Assembly: GCA_036768485.1 (NCBI GenBank)
Contig: JAVLUZ010000343.1
Location: 367,001-431,000 of the forward strand
Reading direction: 5' to 3'
Source: Mermis nigrescens
Lineage: Eukaryota > Nematoda > Enoplea > Mermithida > Mermithidae
DNA: 64,000 bases
Made by a program: the position numbers and the translations under genes. Below are positions 11,690 to 50,176 of this stretch, one piece after another; the stretch's first letter is position 1; every line of letters starts with the position of its first letter. Under the pieces are notes generated by a model. The model was not told the origin of the DNA. It saw only the letters and a list, made by a program, of their open reading frames with translations, and ran no database searches.

Positions 11690-13930
11690 ATGAAAGAAAA
11701 TATAAAAATGATTTTTTCTTTACCTTCCTTGCTTTTTTAGACAAAAATCGTTAAAATTTTCGGCGCTCCAAGCGTCGAATTTTACAATTATTATTAGATT
11801 CCATTTAATTTCAAGCGCCACGATTGAAACGTTCCACTTTAAATCTTTATGCAGCTCAAAGCGTATGTTGCACCTGTCTCCTGTTCTCCACAGGTTTAAT
11901 GCAGAAAATGGGATTTGTTTAAGAGGGTGTCTATTGGATTCTCACCATATTTAAGGCTTTTGGGTAGCAAAATTTACAAATTGTACAGCTCTAGTGGTCG
12001 TTAACGTCTTTTTCAATCCATCCTTCGATACCTCTTATGTTTTTGAAAAAGTCTGGTCGTGCCCTCCCCCAAAACAAAATCCTGGATACGGGTCTGATTA
12101 GGCACTTCAATAGAATAGTAACGTACGTCGTTAGAATAATAATGATCTGCTTTACTTTTATTCTTAGGCTTAGGCTTAGGCTTAGTTTAGTGGCATTAGT
12201 TATTCACACATTGTCGGCTGTTAAATAATAGAGGCCATCGCATTATAAAATGGGACTATTGCAATTATTACTATCATTACTAATATTGTTGATGGCGTCA
12301 TAACAGTTGCTATTTTGTAGGAATACCAAAATCCAGAAGTTGAATTCGCATTTTCAAAAGCTGATGGTCTGTGATCGAAATCGATGTTATATTTGTGATC
12401 AGCGTATAAAAATTTACCAAATCTAGGGAAAAATTGAATTTTTTTCGTTTTTCCTAAAATGCAAAAGTGCCGGTATTCCTTCTATCCCAAATCGGTCGTC
12501 TTCCCATCCCCCAAACTTCAAAAATTTTTTCCTTCCTGATTTGGGCGAAGATTCGCGATTTTTGGCTATATTGAGGCACCTTTTTACTACCTATTTTGTT
12601 CACTAAGTGAACCATGTCCAATTGATGCTTCTACAGAATAGTGCCTTATATCTGCGTAAATCTGTAAAAAATACGGCTTTTTAATTGCGATGAAGTTTTC
12701 CAGATCATTGGCGTACGTAGCGAGGTTTTACCAGGTGGAGTCCGAAAACTTTTTTATGTTAAAAGTCGATAAAAACGTGGTGGGATGAACCAAACGCCGA
12801 GATAAGGTGCCGGACATGAAAGCTCATGAGACTTGCGAATAATGTGTTTTTTTGGAATTTTCACATCGTCATGCGTCAATTTGAATGCAAATCAGCAAAA
12901 GTTTGAATTTTTCACCATTAGCGAACGCTTCATATTTTGCAAATTTTTACTTGCTAGGACCCATACATGCGCACGGTCATAGTCTTCAGCGTATTGGAAA
13001 AGTTTAAAATTAGCTTATAGTAATTTTGCTACCTATTTGTTGCTATTATGTTAATTTTGCACCATTTAAGTACGAGTAAATAGAGTGCATGCAGGTTTAC
13101 ATATTCTATTTAGGCACTCTTGTCAAGATTTTAAACACCCAAAATCAGACAAAGCACGTAATCAATTCCCAAAGTCTCAAGGTAATCTATGTTTTGAATA
13201 AAAATATTTTGCGCTCGACCCTATCCTATCAGACTACTTTTGGGTGTTAAGCCTGTGATATTATACAAGGCGGGTAAAGAAAATTGTCTATCGGACCTTG
13301 CAAGTTCTTACCGACGAGATTAAATGAAACACGGCTTGTTTTGATAAAAAGCCTATCATCACTGTATTATAAAACTAAAGTGACAATTATGCTTATCGCT
13401 TTGCTCAGAAGCTGCACGCAATTGAACAAAAGTAGTTTTTTCGAATCATGAAAGCATCTGTCAGATTGCCCTGTAACTTTGCAGCACTGTTTGACTGATG
13501 AGTGAAATTGGTTTTATTTTGACGACACTTTATTTAGCTATCACTGAAGTAATGTGCTTTGCAGCATTATGACTTTCTGTGAAAATAATCAAAAACAATA
13601 ATCAAAAGTTGCACGTTTCGGCGAATGCTTGCTAATTAAACACCTTTATTATGAATGTAGCAACCCATAGCAAAAATACATTACTCTAACGCAGACTGAA
13701 GTAATCAAAATAGAAATAAATTGTTTATTAATCAAACACTTTTATTGTCGTATAGAGCAGACCGCGTTTAATTATCTGTTTCTGTTGAAGAAGTAGAATG
13801 TTGTAAAGATAGCTTATTTTACGCAGTAAACTGCATAAAATTTGGTCGAGTATTTGCGAAGTTATAAGGACCAATATGCGGTTCGTTTTTTATGGTCTAC
13901 CCTGTATAATCCTGTTTCACAGAGTGTTCG
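11690..13930. other. Repeat debris without genes
   Basis: Contains an eroded hairpin (CGGCGCTCCAAGCGTCG at 11761), an isolated family E right end (AAAATCCTGGATACGGG at 12076-12092) and a family H copy (12960-13190). The rest is AT-rich and unassigned. No exon recognised. Confidence 0.45.
12960..13190 (+). repeat. Family H dispersed repeat, copy 1
   Basis: Shares ACGGTCATAGTCTTCAG, AAAATTAGCTTATAGTAA, CAGGTTTACATATT and AGACAAAGCACG in order with 19080-19320. Confidence 0.65.
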
Positions 13931-14024
13931 CTTATATTTCTGTTTTCTGTCCTCGGAAAAACCGACTATAGTAATTTCTACTTCCCAGCTTTAGGGTATA
14001 GTATTCCAATAACCTTACAACATA

Positions 14025-14450
14025 CATGCACATAGGGGGTGAGGAGGGTATTAGCCCTCTCTGAAGGTTCAGCCGGACAGGTACTGTTCGGCGATTTTGA
14101 ACCGATGGAACGTTTTTTGCATCATTTTTGAGGTCAAAAGCAATAATAATAACGTCCAAAGTTTTCCGGCGCTTTGCGCCAGATTAGTACTTTTAAGTAC
14201 TTTTACTGGAAAAGCGCCTAAAATTGATAAATTTTTGCATTTTTTAGTGTTAAAAGTGATATAATTCAGTTAAAATGGACTAAAAATGACTTCAAACTGC
14301 GATATTACCAGGAAAAAACGTTTTATAGGCTATTTTGACCATTTTGATCGTGAAAACAGCAAAACAATCGTTAACGTTGAATTTACTGTTTTAGATTTTT
14401 GGGATTTTAGCTCCCCCTCTGCTGACCCTGAACTTGTACACCTATGCCTT
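14025..14450 (+). repeat. Family D-related short element
   Basis: ATGCACATAGGGGGTGAGGA, then GTTTTTTGCATCATTTTTGA, a CCGGCGCTTTGCGCC hairpin and AAAGTGATATAATTC. Similar copies lie at 20755-21180 and, inverted, at 19740-19995. Confidence 0.55.
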
Positions 14451-14769
14451 ACAATGCCCTTTGTGCACGTCTATTAGGACCTCTTATATAGGTAAGTAAA
14501 AATGCTAGGGAAACCCTCTCTTTTGGGTCTGAGGGGCCTGTCGTGGCGCGCTCAAGCGCCTTTGGGGCAGAGCCCCTTAAAAATTCAACAAAATAAGCAA
14601 CTAAATCTTGAATTGTAATGTTGAAATTTTTCGCAAAATCTTCCAAATCTTGGTTCTAAATTCAGCTAACAAATAGGTAAAATGGATTGGCGCAAAGCGC
14701 GAAAATTTCTTACAATTTGCATGCCAGAATGACTAAAAGAATGCTTAAAACGCATGAGTTTCGAACATT

Positions 14770-15178
14770 CATACACAGTCTGGGAATTCTAGGGAGGGGG
14801 GGGTGAAATTATAAAATGCTTCTCTGGGTCCAAAACTGGTGGGTACGCGTCAAAATTATCGTTTTTAAGCATTTCTGACGGTGCTCTATCTTTCTAGAGC
14901 ATAAAAACAAAAAAAAATTCGAAAAAATCTAAAAGATGGAATAAATTAAACCAATAAAGTCAAAACAAGAGTATAATGGCGGGAAGCGCCAAAAATTTGG
15001 CACTTTTGAGAAAATGCTATAAACGCTTAAAAAAGCATCTTTTCTACAAATTTTTAGGTAATTTTTTTACTTTTTAAAATATCGTCAATTCTGGGGGGCG
15101 AAAAAATTTCCGCGGGAGGGGGTAGGTTGAATTTTTTTGGGTGTGGGATGTTGAAAACCTCCCTTATCATCATGTACA
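14770..15178 (+). mobile_element. Family B short element
   Basis: Starts CATACACAGTCTGGGAATTC and carries GGGTACGCGTCAAAA, CTATCTTTCTAGAGCATAAA, a GGCGGGAAGCGCC hairpin and AAAAAGCATCTTTTCTACAA, matching 27364-27772. No clean duplication seen. Confidence 0.75.
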
Positions 15179-15230
15179 CACCTAGGCAATGCCCCATATC
15201 GGCCCATAACCAGGACGGGCCGAACCAAAA

Positions 15231-15590
15231 GTTGGACGGGGCGAAGGGGTAACTTGGACGGGGCTATGTTTTGTACGGGGAGAAACTTTTTGGAGATAAT
15301 TTAAGGAAATGCTAGATACAGTATATCATGATCAGTTTGCAAAACATGCACAGGAACCATCTTATTACACTGTTCGACACCTTTTTCATGGATGGACCCA
15401 CCTTTTTTCAGTGACTGACCCACTGATCAAGCTGAACGACCTACCTTTTTCAGGCACGGACCCACCTTTTTTAAGGGACAGACCCACCTTTTTTCAGGGA
15501 CAGACCCACCTTTTTCAGAGTCTAGGGACTCACCAACCCTTTTGGCTGGAAGTTGGACGGGGCGAACCGTCAGCCATTGCCCAGGTATGA
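15231..15590 (+). repeat. Minisatellite of GACCCACCTTTTTT units within a GGACGGGGCGAA repeat
   Basis: GGACAGACCCACCTTTTTTCAG-type units of about 23-25 bp recur between 15390 and 15530. TTGGACGGGGCGAA occurs on both sides (15231, 15551). Not coding. Confidence 0.65.
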
Positions 15591-16399
15591 TCATGTATGG
15601 TTGCAAATCTTTGATACACTGTTGCCATGTCAGGTTATGCAGCTCTTATGGCGCTAGAAGTTTCGTGGCTCTTTGCTGTCATGAAGTCAAAATAATTGCC
15701 GAGAGTAGAAGAGATCGGTGCGAAGCGCCGACTTTTTCTCAGTTTATTTTCAAAAAATCATCACAGAACATCGTTACACAACTGCATAGCTTCATTTCTG
15801 AAAATTCAAACATTTTCACAGACAGGGGGAACCGCGGGCCATCAGTAGAAAGAATTGAAAATAAGCGGAAGTTTGCAATTTTACCTGTATTGAACGCATT
15901 TTTATATTGAAAATCCTGACAAAAATTTATCACAATGTGAGCTGGCCATCTTTAGTTGAAAATTAAGGTGATTACTCCCCTCCTTCCAGGGGTCAACCGT
16001 GTACTTGAGCCCGGTCTGACTTTAAGCGTGGTCATGAGTGACCGGGCCCGGGTTTGAATTAATACTCTTTTAAAGGTTTTCAACAAATCAGTATTTGTGT
16101 AATCTTTATTGCCAATACATTGTACGAAGATGGCTCCAAAAATCTTCATACGAGCCGCAAAATCTTTCTCTTATTCGAAATAACTTGCTTTAAATAATTT
16201 AAAAAACGATTAACTTGAGTAATACATATTAAGAATGGGTTATATGGAAAATTTATAATCTACCGAAATACGCTTCATAATAAGTAGGCGAACTTACGAG
16301 ACAGCGTCGAAATAGCAATAATTGCAATAAGTTTTTTAGTGCTTACTGCAGTGACAATGGCGTTGTGAAGTTGATTAGTACTACAAACTATCTTGTAAA

Positions 16400-34622
<18,223 letters not shown>

Positions 34623-34819
34623 AAAATGATTTCTGCATGTTCTGCTGGTTTCATTAATTTATTCTATATTATATATTTCACTGTATGCAGGCGAAAATTT
34701 AGGATATGTTGTTATATGTGCGCGTTTTTCAAATACTTGTGACGTCCACATGTGATTTTCGTTCAACTTTCTTCATAAAACAGGCTTACTTTCACCCACA
34801 CCTGGGCAATAGGTGCAAC

Positions 34820-35085
34820 CAAACGTGGGCGTGGGCGGGGGGTTCGGGGGTATGCAACCCCCAGGAGGCCGAATATCCCCTCCCCAGAAACCAAAATACC
34901 CCCTCAGAATTCAATTTGTAAAATTTTGTTCGTTTTTTCGCAATTTTTTGATGCCAATCGATCGTGCTTGATGAGAAACGTTGAAAAATGGTGTTTTTTC
35001 GCCATACCACTATTTTAAAGACCATTTTTTGACCTTTGAAAAATTTTTCACTCCCCCTGAATTTTGGCGCTGCCCACCTATGGTG
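34820..35085 (+). mobile_element. Family A short element
   Basis: GTGGGCGGGGGGTTCGGGGG, then GTGCTTGATGAGAAACGTTG, AAATGGTGTTTTTTCGCCAT and CGCTGCCCACCTATG match 41116-41373. Lies about 200 bp after the acid phosphatase stop. Confidence 0.7.
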
Positions 35086-35429
35086 TTTTCTTTTGGTCTC
35101 GATTTAGGCAAACTATAAAAAATACTTCACATACAGGGTGAAGTGCCGAAAATCTGATGATCTCGAATGTTATAATTTTAGTCTTGCACACCTCAGAATA
35201 TTAGTTATTTATGCTAATTCTGTTTTCTGCTCTAAGATTGAAAAGGCTTAATATTGGATTTGAAAACGATAAAAATCTTAAGATTTTTTGATGCTTTGAG
35301 GCGCATTCATCAAATCTTGGACAAAAAATGATAAGGATTTTTAGTTTTACACTTGTATTGTACCTACCTAATAAGCGCAAATGTTATCAGAATTAAATTT
35401 TTTAGATTCTTATCTTATCCGAGCATTGG

Positions 35430-35660
35430 CAACCATAACTGGGCGTGGAGGGTTTGGGGGTATGCACCTCCCAGAAACCAAAATACCCCACCAGAATTCA
35501 ATTTTTAAAAATTTTTCTGAGACCAATGGATAGTGCTCGATGAGAAACGTTGAAAAATGGTGTTTTTCGCGTGATACCACCATTTTTAAGGCCATTTTTT
35601 GACCTTTGAAAAAATCTTGCACCCCCTCCCCTCAGAACTTTGGTGCCGCCCACCTACTTC
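35430..35660 (+). mobile_element. Family A short element
   Basis: CTGGGCGTGGAGGGTTTGGG, TGCTCGATGAGAAACGTTGA and GTGCCGCCCACCTA. A shortened left part compared with 41116-41373. Confidence 0.7.
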
Positions 35661-35705
35661 GGCTACTATCTTGCAGCTCCTTCGAGGATTTCTTTGTCTA
35701 TGTTC

Positions 35706-36324
35706 CATGGGCGGATTTAAGGTGGCAGGAGGACGTCGGCTCCTCTCTCATTGGCCAAAAATAATTGGCGAGATAAAGATAGGATATGTAATTTTCAATG
35801 GTTTTTGGCCGTCAGGGATCATAATTTCTCCGATTTTTCTGGCGCTTCGCGCCGGATAATATCTTTTAATCACATTTATTTACTTTCTTGGCGGTTCGGA
35901 AGCCATATTTATGCTCAGGGAATAGATTTTAGACGAGTTAAAGAACAGAAACAGCTTTTTCAGCATAGTTTTCCTCTATCTTCAAGCATAACTTTTCAAA
36001 ATTCGACGTTCTGCATCAAATGCAATAAATACAAGAGATCGAGCAGTGATTCAAGCTTAGAAAGGTTCTTCCGCTTTATTTTAACAAATTTTCCGGTCGC
36101 TGAAATCAATGAAATTAATGATTTTTTAGAGCGAAATTGTCAAAAATCTAAAATTTTTCGAAAAATGTTATGCCAAAACCAATTTTAAATAAAAGTAGAC
36201 AACGCAAAACGCCGAAAAACGCTATTTCGCACATGGAGAGTGAGTTTTTGGACCTATTTTCGATTGTTTTCCGAAAGTTTGGGGTACCGCCTCCCTGCTT
36301 AGGAAAATCCTAGATCCGTCACTG
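35706..36324 (+). mobile_element. Family F element, intact (619 bp), hAT-like
   Basis: Exact 8-bp duplication CTATGTTC at 35698-35705 and 36325-36332. Ends CATGGGCGGATTTAAGG and CCTAGATCCGTCACTG are inverted. CTGGCGCTTCGCGCCGGA at 35839. A 145-codon open frame inside starts within the terminal repeat and shows no transposase features. Confidence 0.9.
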
Positions 36325-36519
36325 CTATGTTCATTCAATGTTCAAACATTTTGATGGCAGTACTCAGTAATTTTAACGCCTTTTGCTTATTTTTTAAACA
36401 AAACTTGAAATATCTACGTTGCATCGCGCATATTGTATTTATTGCCAATTTGTCCCCGCGCGCGCTTTAGATACTCTACAGTCAATCATTGTACTCGCAC
36501 GATTCCAAACCTTTTTGAA

Positions 36520-36900
36520 ATTTCGTGTCGTTTCCGGCGCTTCGCACCGAATTCAATAATTGCTTTAATTTAGGACGAAGCAGCACTGTTAAGGACAGCA
36601 TTTGAACCGCAGGCTTAGAGCTACTAACACGTTTTCCTAAGAACGTATATTGAAAATTTAATTTTTTTAATACTCGGCAGAGATTTTTCACGATGTTCAA
36701 AGACTTCGGATTGCCTCTTTAAATATGTAGCATGGTTTTTCTGCAACAGAAAAACATTGTGCAAATGTCTTAAATTTCTAAAATTTTTGTTGCTTCGCGC
36801 CGGAATTTGTAATTATTTTATATGCATTAATAAGGGTAAATATTCAGTTTATAGAGCAAAAACATCAACATTTTTCGGCGCTTCGCGCTGCTTACAATAA
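36520..36900 (+). repeat. Family C fragment, eroded
   Basis: CCGGCGCTTCGCACCGAATT, TACTCGGCAGAGATTTTTCA, GTTGCTTCGCGCCGGAATT and TCGGCGCTTCGCGCT follow family C order with deletions. Confidence 0.55.
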
Positions 36901-37124
36901 GATCCATTATCTGTTGTGCAGACAATTTTTTTTATTATTTCAGTTGAGCTCCAACATAAATTTAAAATCTGTAATGGACTATAGATTCTAGTGCCTTATC
37001 CTAATTTATCAATTCGTACTGTTTATCTCTTGGCCAAAGTTAAGTTGACATGAACTTATAGTGAATAAATACGCCAGCATTTCTTGTGCAATGTGGCAGT
37101 TGTCAGTTTTGTATTTCTCCACAA

Positions 37125-37581
37125 CACGATATTTTTGTATATGGCAAAGATTTTTTCCGATATACAAAGACCTTTCGTTAACCGTTTTTATATATGTACA
37201 AAGATGTTTTGGAAGGCAAAAATGTAAAAAGGTCTAAAATACTGCAATTCCCAAAAATTTTTGGCACTTAACGCCGAAATGAGTAATTGTTTTTCCTATA
37301 TATCTTTTATCATGACAGAATTTGCACACAGGAAAGAAAACTTTAAAATTTCTCGGTGCTTCGCGCCGTTTTTAGACAATTTTCAGTATTTTCATCCTCA
37401 GAAACCCAAAGATTGGCTAAAATACACACTAACGAAGGTCGAAAAACACTGTTTCACCATATTAAAAGCGCTACTGTACCATATTATAGTAACAAAATTT
37501 GCATGTACATATGTACAAATTTACAAAGACTTTTGTGGACCATCTTTGTACATGTACAAAGGGACCTTGTACAAAGCACTG
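37125..37581 (+). mobile_element. Family C short element (457 bp)
   Basis: Ends CACGATATTTTTGTATA and TACAAAGCACTG. Flanks match poorly (4 of 8), so this is an older copy. Contains TCGGTGCTTCGCGCCG at 37350. Confidence 0.75.
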
Positions 37582-38329
37582 CTTCAATTTAGTTTCTAAT
37601 CTGAGTTTAAGGCGATGACAATTACTACATGTTGTGTGACCCTTTACGCCAGTTAGAGTTTTTCAGCTATTTATCTATTAAAAGGCTTCAAATTTTGCAA
37701 CTAAAAAAAATCAACAATTTTCGGCGACACTTTATTCTTTAAGGTCAAGATATCCACTTTTACTAGGCATAGTATGTTCAGAATGCTAAATTATAATGCT
37801 ACAAACAACGTGTTACTTATTTCTTTTTTGAGTTCATACCTTAGTTTGAATCAGCCAAAATATTCTAGTGCTTCATACTAAATTTGTAATTTGCCAAGGC
37901 TTAAGATGACTTGTACTTATGCTGAATGCGTACCTATGTCATTTTTTAATAAATTTGATAATTTTTTCTTTTATTTCTTAACAAAACTTCAAAGTGTGTA
38001 TCTTTAGTCCGTAAGGTCTCTACAGTAGATTAGTAAAGATCGAACTTCGTATAAGGACGCATTTTTAGTGAACTGTATTGCAGTAATGCTAAAATCTACT
38101 ACGTAAAAATGTGCAAAGACTCCTGGGTAGGCACGCACGTCTTTGCAAATGTACTACACTGCACTGAATTCACTGTTTAAAACCGGGAAATTTTTAGCAA
38201 ATCATCCGGGAAAGCCGGGAAAACACAGGAATTTTATTTGGAGAAATCGCTGTCGCTCTAGTACTTTTGAATTGAAAGATTGCTGAAAAACACTTAAAAG
38301 GAGGAACTTTTCTACGATATTTTTCGAAG

Positions 38330-38530
38330 GTCGAAAATTCTGGGAGGGGGGCGGGACCACACATGGGCGTGGAAAGAGTTTTGGGGATTTGGACATCCGA
38401 AATTATGCTAGACCTCCAAAAATCGATAGACCCACTGCATTGAATTTTCGGCATGTTTTTTGGGACTTTTGCCGGTTTTACATCAAACAAGCAAGACCCC
38501 AGAATTCGGATGCTGCTCATGTACGACGGG
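38330..38530 (-). repeat. Diverged family A-like sequence
   Basis: CGAAAATTCTGGGAGGGGGG, CACACATGGGCGTGG and a distal CCAGAATTCGG with CTCATGTACG echo family A termini, but the core differs. Confidence 0.4.
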
Positions 38531-38599
38531 GACTTTCGCGGGGAGGGGGTTGAAATTCAAAATTCCTTAAAGATCATGCCAAGCCTAGCTTCGTCCTAA

Positions 38600-40760
38600 A
38601 TATGTCTCAGACATTATAATTAAATTTATTTTATTTATTAATAAATTTATTAAATTAATTTTATCTCGTAATAACATTAAATAAACTGTTTTATTTAGAT
38701 GCGTTTCGATTGAGAGCGCGCGTTTGTGAAGCTTGACTATTCAAGATATTGTATTCGTCAGGCGGGTATTGATACGGTGCCACTTATTAGACGAAAATTT
38801 AAAAATATTTAGAAATTTTGATTTATTATTTACATTTTGCATTATTCGTCGATATTAGGCACTTATTATTAAATTTGAATGTTTTCTTGCATTTCCATGT
38901 TTTTCATTTGATGCGCTTTTTCACTTGCTTTCGTTATGTATCTGCTGTTTGGCTAAAGTTTCGGTAGCTGTATTGTAAAATGTCGAAAAATGTATCGCGG
39001 AAGAGTCTAAGTAAGTGCCGGTGGCGGTCATTCTTCAAATGAAGTCAGACATCACTTTTTGTTCTGCCTTTGAACAGTAATCGACTTCATTATATGAAAT
39101 ACAGTCTTCCAATTTCATACCAACATTTGATGATTGGCTTTTCTGTCTCATAATGATCGGCACCGACATTGCTTTTCGAATATCTGATTACTTATATCGA
39201 TTATATTGTAAATTCGGTATCTGCCTATAATATCTCAGTATGGGATACATAAACGCGAGTGCATTGTAAATAATATACTGAAACGGATTGATTAATATTA
39301 TTGATGAAGCCACATTAGAATTTTTGTGCAAGATTCGCTCTTTCGTTGTAGATACTTGCTTTAACTCATTCTTCTTATTAGCTAAGGTTATAAAGTTGAA
39401 AAAACGATTTTGTTCATTTTATCTTGCCTAAATATGTGGTGAATCCTATTAAGTCATCTTTATCACAAAAAGATGAAGAAAAAGGAAAATTTGGAAAAAA
39501 TAAGTGACAAAATAAAATGCGCAAGAGTGAGGTGAAATCATTTAAAATAAAACAAATAAATAAAGGCTTATCAGTTGTCAAAAAAATTAGCAACAAATAA
39601 TTATTTTAATATCAATTTGCACGCCCATACAATACTTTTTCGAAGTGAACACGTAAGTTACATAGTTACATTCATTAGCGGACCGAGAATTTCGGTAGGT
39701 GGGACGTTCCCGTGGCTGGCATTTAGAAGTTGTCCCAAAAATCTGATTTACACAAATAGTTTTTAGTTATTTTACTTATTATTTTTAGTTATTCTATTAT
39801 AGAATGAAAACAAATCATTAATTTTAATTAGAAACAGCAAGAAGTGCGTAAAAATTAAAAAAAATGACAAGTTGTCGCAGTGAATTTGAGTAAATGGCAA
39901 TTGGCTTACCGATTTCGCTTGGTAATTCTCGTTTCCGTGTATTTAGTACTTAGAATAGACAGTGCAATCAATATTAAAATGCATATTAATCATTCGTTTG
40001 TCTTTATATTTACATTATATGTCACGCATCTGAATTTGTTTCTCATTATTTTATATCCTCTATTAATAAAGGCATGAATATTACAAAGAAGAAATGGCAA
40101 TTGTCATGCCCTGCCCTGTCGCCTTATATCACTAACTGATTCTTATTTATTATTTCTTCTTACAAGTTAACCGGTAAGATTTATCGCCAATTCATGAATT
40201 CCCGTTTATTTATTCGTATGCGTTTTTACTGCATAGTATGTTTGTTTGCCATACTTGGTTTGATTCTTCATATTCACATTTGTCTGGTTCCATTATATTT
40301 ACGAGAATAAAATATTTAGATATATATCGATGTTTGATGCGCTTCTTTTGTTTTACGCATGATTTTCTTTTTGTGCTACATAGCCTTTAGAATGTACGTT
40401 CTTTCCCAAAATTATGCTAATTAATTAGAAACAGCTACATACATATCTGGCCAAATGCCAAATACTGAGAATCCGGTCATCAACGTTAGGTATTATGTAA
40501 GTTTTTCGTAATAAAAACTGGTCTTTTATTTAAATCTTGTCAACAAACTACTTCCTTGTATGTAGGTGTACCCACTTTTTTCATCATATCCGGCTCATAC
40601 ATGAAATAAATTTAAATAAAGCTATATAATCGTATCACAAACCGAATCCAGTCGATTTCTTCCGGCCTATGAAGAGGTTAAATCAACCAAAATATAAAGA
40701 AAGACTTATCTTCATACGTTTTTTGTTGTTTATTATTCCAGTAGGTACAGATGGATGTGA
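38600..40760. other. Unassigned AT-rich intergenic stretch
   Basis: No supported exon, RNA or repeat family. It separates the acid phosphatase from the protease. Confidence 0.45.
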
Positions 40761-40767
40761 TGGTCAG

Positions 40768-40908
40768 CATACGTGGGCAGCAAGAAAATTATTGGGGGGG
40801 TGGGTAAAATTACCAAAAATCTTACTAAAAATATAATTCTGGGGGTCTGCAGTAATCTGGGGGCGGTTTCAACTTCTGGGGGATAACAAACCCCCATGCC
40901 CATGTGTG
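40768..40908 (-). mobile_element. Family A' short element (141 bp), hAT-like
   Basis: Starts CATACGTGGGCAGCAAGAAA and ends CCCCCATGCCCATGTGTG. Flanks ATGGTCAG and ATGGAAAG match at 6 of 8. Core shares ATCTTACTAAAAATATAATTCTG with 1-130 and 61600-61745. Confidence 0.7.
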
Positions 40909-41115
40909 ATGGAAAGCAATGAAGGTAAGATGATAGGATTAAAAATGAACATTTAGGCCTTTTCGAAACGAACAATTTTTTAAATGATTTAAACTTCCGG
41001 ATAGTCATGCAAGACTCAAATTTTTTATGGTAGAATGCTCATATTGTGTGCGTTGCTTGATGAATCCTATTTTTAAGCGACTAAAAGTCGCTATCGTTGC
41101 CTAAAGTGACACGAG

Positions 41116-41373
41116 CACACCTGGGCGTGGGGGGTTTGGGGGTATGCACCCCCAGAAACCAAAATACCCCCCAGAAATCAAAATACCCCCAGAATTCAAT
41201 TTTTGAAAAATTTTTTTCGTTTTTTTCGCAATTTTTGATGCCAATGGATAGTGCTTGATGAGAAACGTCGAAAAATGGTGTTTTTATCGCCATACCACCA
41301 TTTTCAAGACCATTTTTTGACCTTCAAAAAATCTTGCACACCCCCCCCAGAATTTTCTTGCTGCCCACGTATG
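41116..41373 (+). mobile_element. Family A short element, intact (258 bp), hAT-like
   Basis: Exact 8-bp duplication GACACGAG at 41108-41115 and 41374-41381. Ends CACACCTGGGCGTGG and GCTGCCCACGTATG. Carries TGCTTGATGAGAAACGTCGA. No GGCGC hairpin in this family. Confidence 0.92.
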
Positions 41374-41536
41374 GACACGAGTAGTTCAATTTTAGGAAAA
41401 GTTAACAGAAAGATATATCGGTTGTCTTTTTTTCTAGTTTTCTGTCCTATCGACGCTTAGGGCACGCTACCTCACTTAGGCTAAGTTTAGTGCATTAGTC
41501 TGGCCTTCATTGCTAATCATTGACTCTGCGACCACC

Positions 41537-41984
41537 CACGGTTTTTTTCGTACTCAGCAGGGATTTTTCCCGATGTCGAAAGACTTTTTCAGGACCGTCT
41601 TTGTACATAAACAAATATTTTTGAGAAGACAAAAATTGCAAAGAAGGTCTGAAATTCGGAAAAATTTTCGGTGCGTCGCGCCTAAATGAGTAACTGTGTG
41701 TTCTATATATCTTTATAATGGCAGAAATTGCATTTCAAAAGGAAAAATGTCAAATTTTTCGGCGCTTCGCCTCATTTTAAGACGATTCCTAGTGAATTTT
41801 GACCTTAGAGAATCATAAATTAGCTAAAATACACTACCAAAAGTCGAACAATTCTGTTTTTACCGCACTAAAATCGCTACTGTACCATATTATAGTACCC
41901 AAAAATTTGTGTGTACAAAATGTACAAAGACTTTTGGGGACCATCTTTGTAGATGTACAAACGGACCTTGTACAAAAAACACTG
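41537..41984 (+). mobile_element. Family C short element, intact (448 bp), hAT-like
   Basis: Flanks CGACCACC (41529-41536) and CAACCACC (41985-41992) match at 7 of 8 bases. Ends CACGGTTTTTTTCGTA and TACAAAAAACACTG. Hairpins at 41668 and 41758 are mutated. Confidence 0.9.
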
Positions 41985-41999
41985 CAACCACCTACTTTA

Positions 42000-43170
42000 G
42001 TGATGTTCTAAAAATATTGCCTTGCACAGAAATTGAAACCTGAATCTCCATTTTTACTGGAGTTTTATGTCGCAGCTGTTTACGATGAATTTATAATAGC
42101 TATCCTAATTTACTCCTGGTTGGTCCATGAAAAATATTGTAAACGCGGTGTGGAACAATTTTCCTTGCTTGAGCAATCTTGATACTTTTTGCCGCATAGT
42201 CTGCATTATAATGCTCTTGCTTGATCCTCTAGTGCATATTGAATTGTCAAATTTTCTATTCACATTTCGTATGCACTCTTATTCTTGGTCTCTGCCTAAT
42301 AAAAGATCTTGTCAGACCTTGATTATCTGTTTTTAGTGAGTCGGTTAGCCTAGCTACATGAATAGATTATATGATCTATAAGTTTTATCGTAAGTGAAAC
42401 AAAAAACCAGTGTTCATAATATCAATGGTGATTCCAATATTCAGACAAGAGGGCGATACTCCAACGTTTCTCAAAACTGTCGAGAATAGTCCCTTTAGAT
42501 CCGCACACAATGTTCAAATAGTGTCTTTTCATTCTGTCTTGTGGGCAGAATCAGTCTAAAGATTTTATTATGATTTCTGAAATTACGAAAAATGTACTTG
42601 TTAACAATTCTGTCAAATAAGGCTGAGTGCAAAACCCGGCGCTAGGCGCTATAAGAAAATTGTTAAAATTACTGCTTTTTTACTCAATAAGCCTTAAAAA
42701 GGGCCCAAAAATAATATTGTAAATTTTCAAGAAAGTCGATTAATAAGATTAATGAGTGAATAGATGGGAAAATGTAAAGAATCTATCAGATGATGAGAAA
42801 TCTATCATACGATTCTTTATTTCACCAACTACGTTGAGCCGACAGGGAGGAGGCGGCCCCCTTTCAATCCAGTCTTGCTCATAATCATATACAAATCGTG
42901 AATTACGGTGGTCCGGCCTTGAGTTTCTATTTTTATCAGATTTCAACGCGATAATGCTAAAAGTCTAGTCATTTTCAGCTGACTTCCTTTTTCTCACGTT
43001 TTACACCATGTTTATACTATCGTTTTACTTTAGCAAAAATTATGCGTTATTAGCTGATGTTTTGTGGGGACTATCCGGCAAAATGCCAGTCGCATTCTCG
43101 GAAATAATGGATATCTATAAATTGATCTGTTTCTACATTGACCTGCTTCTTGCGGCTGGATCTACTATAC
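42000..43170. other. Upstream region of the site-2 protease
   Basis: No repeat family or exon recognised. An isolated eroded hairpin, CCGGCGCTAGGCGC, is at 42638. The protease promoter and 5' UTR are presumably here, but I see no clear TATA box or initiator to name. Confidence 0.4.
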
Positions 43171-43174
43171 TGCC

Positions 43175-50148
<6,974 letters not shown>

Positions 50149-50170
50149 CTTTTGATTGTTGCGTGTAATT

Positions 50171-50176
50171 AATAAA
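50171..50176 (+). promoter_or_regulatory. Polyadenylation signal AATAAA for S2P
   Basis: A canonical AATAAA lies 22 bp after the S2P stop codon, implying a very short 3' UTR. Confidence 0.6.

Noticed and set aside
35751..36188. 145-codon frame in the family F element, considered as a transposase remnant
   Set aside because: No hAT catalytic or zinc-finger motif is visible, and the element is only 619 bp; an open frame of this length can arise by chance.
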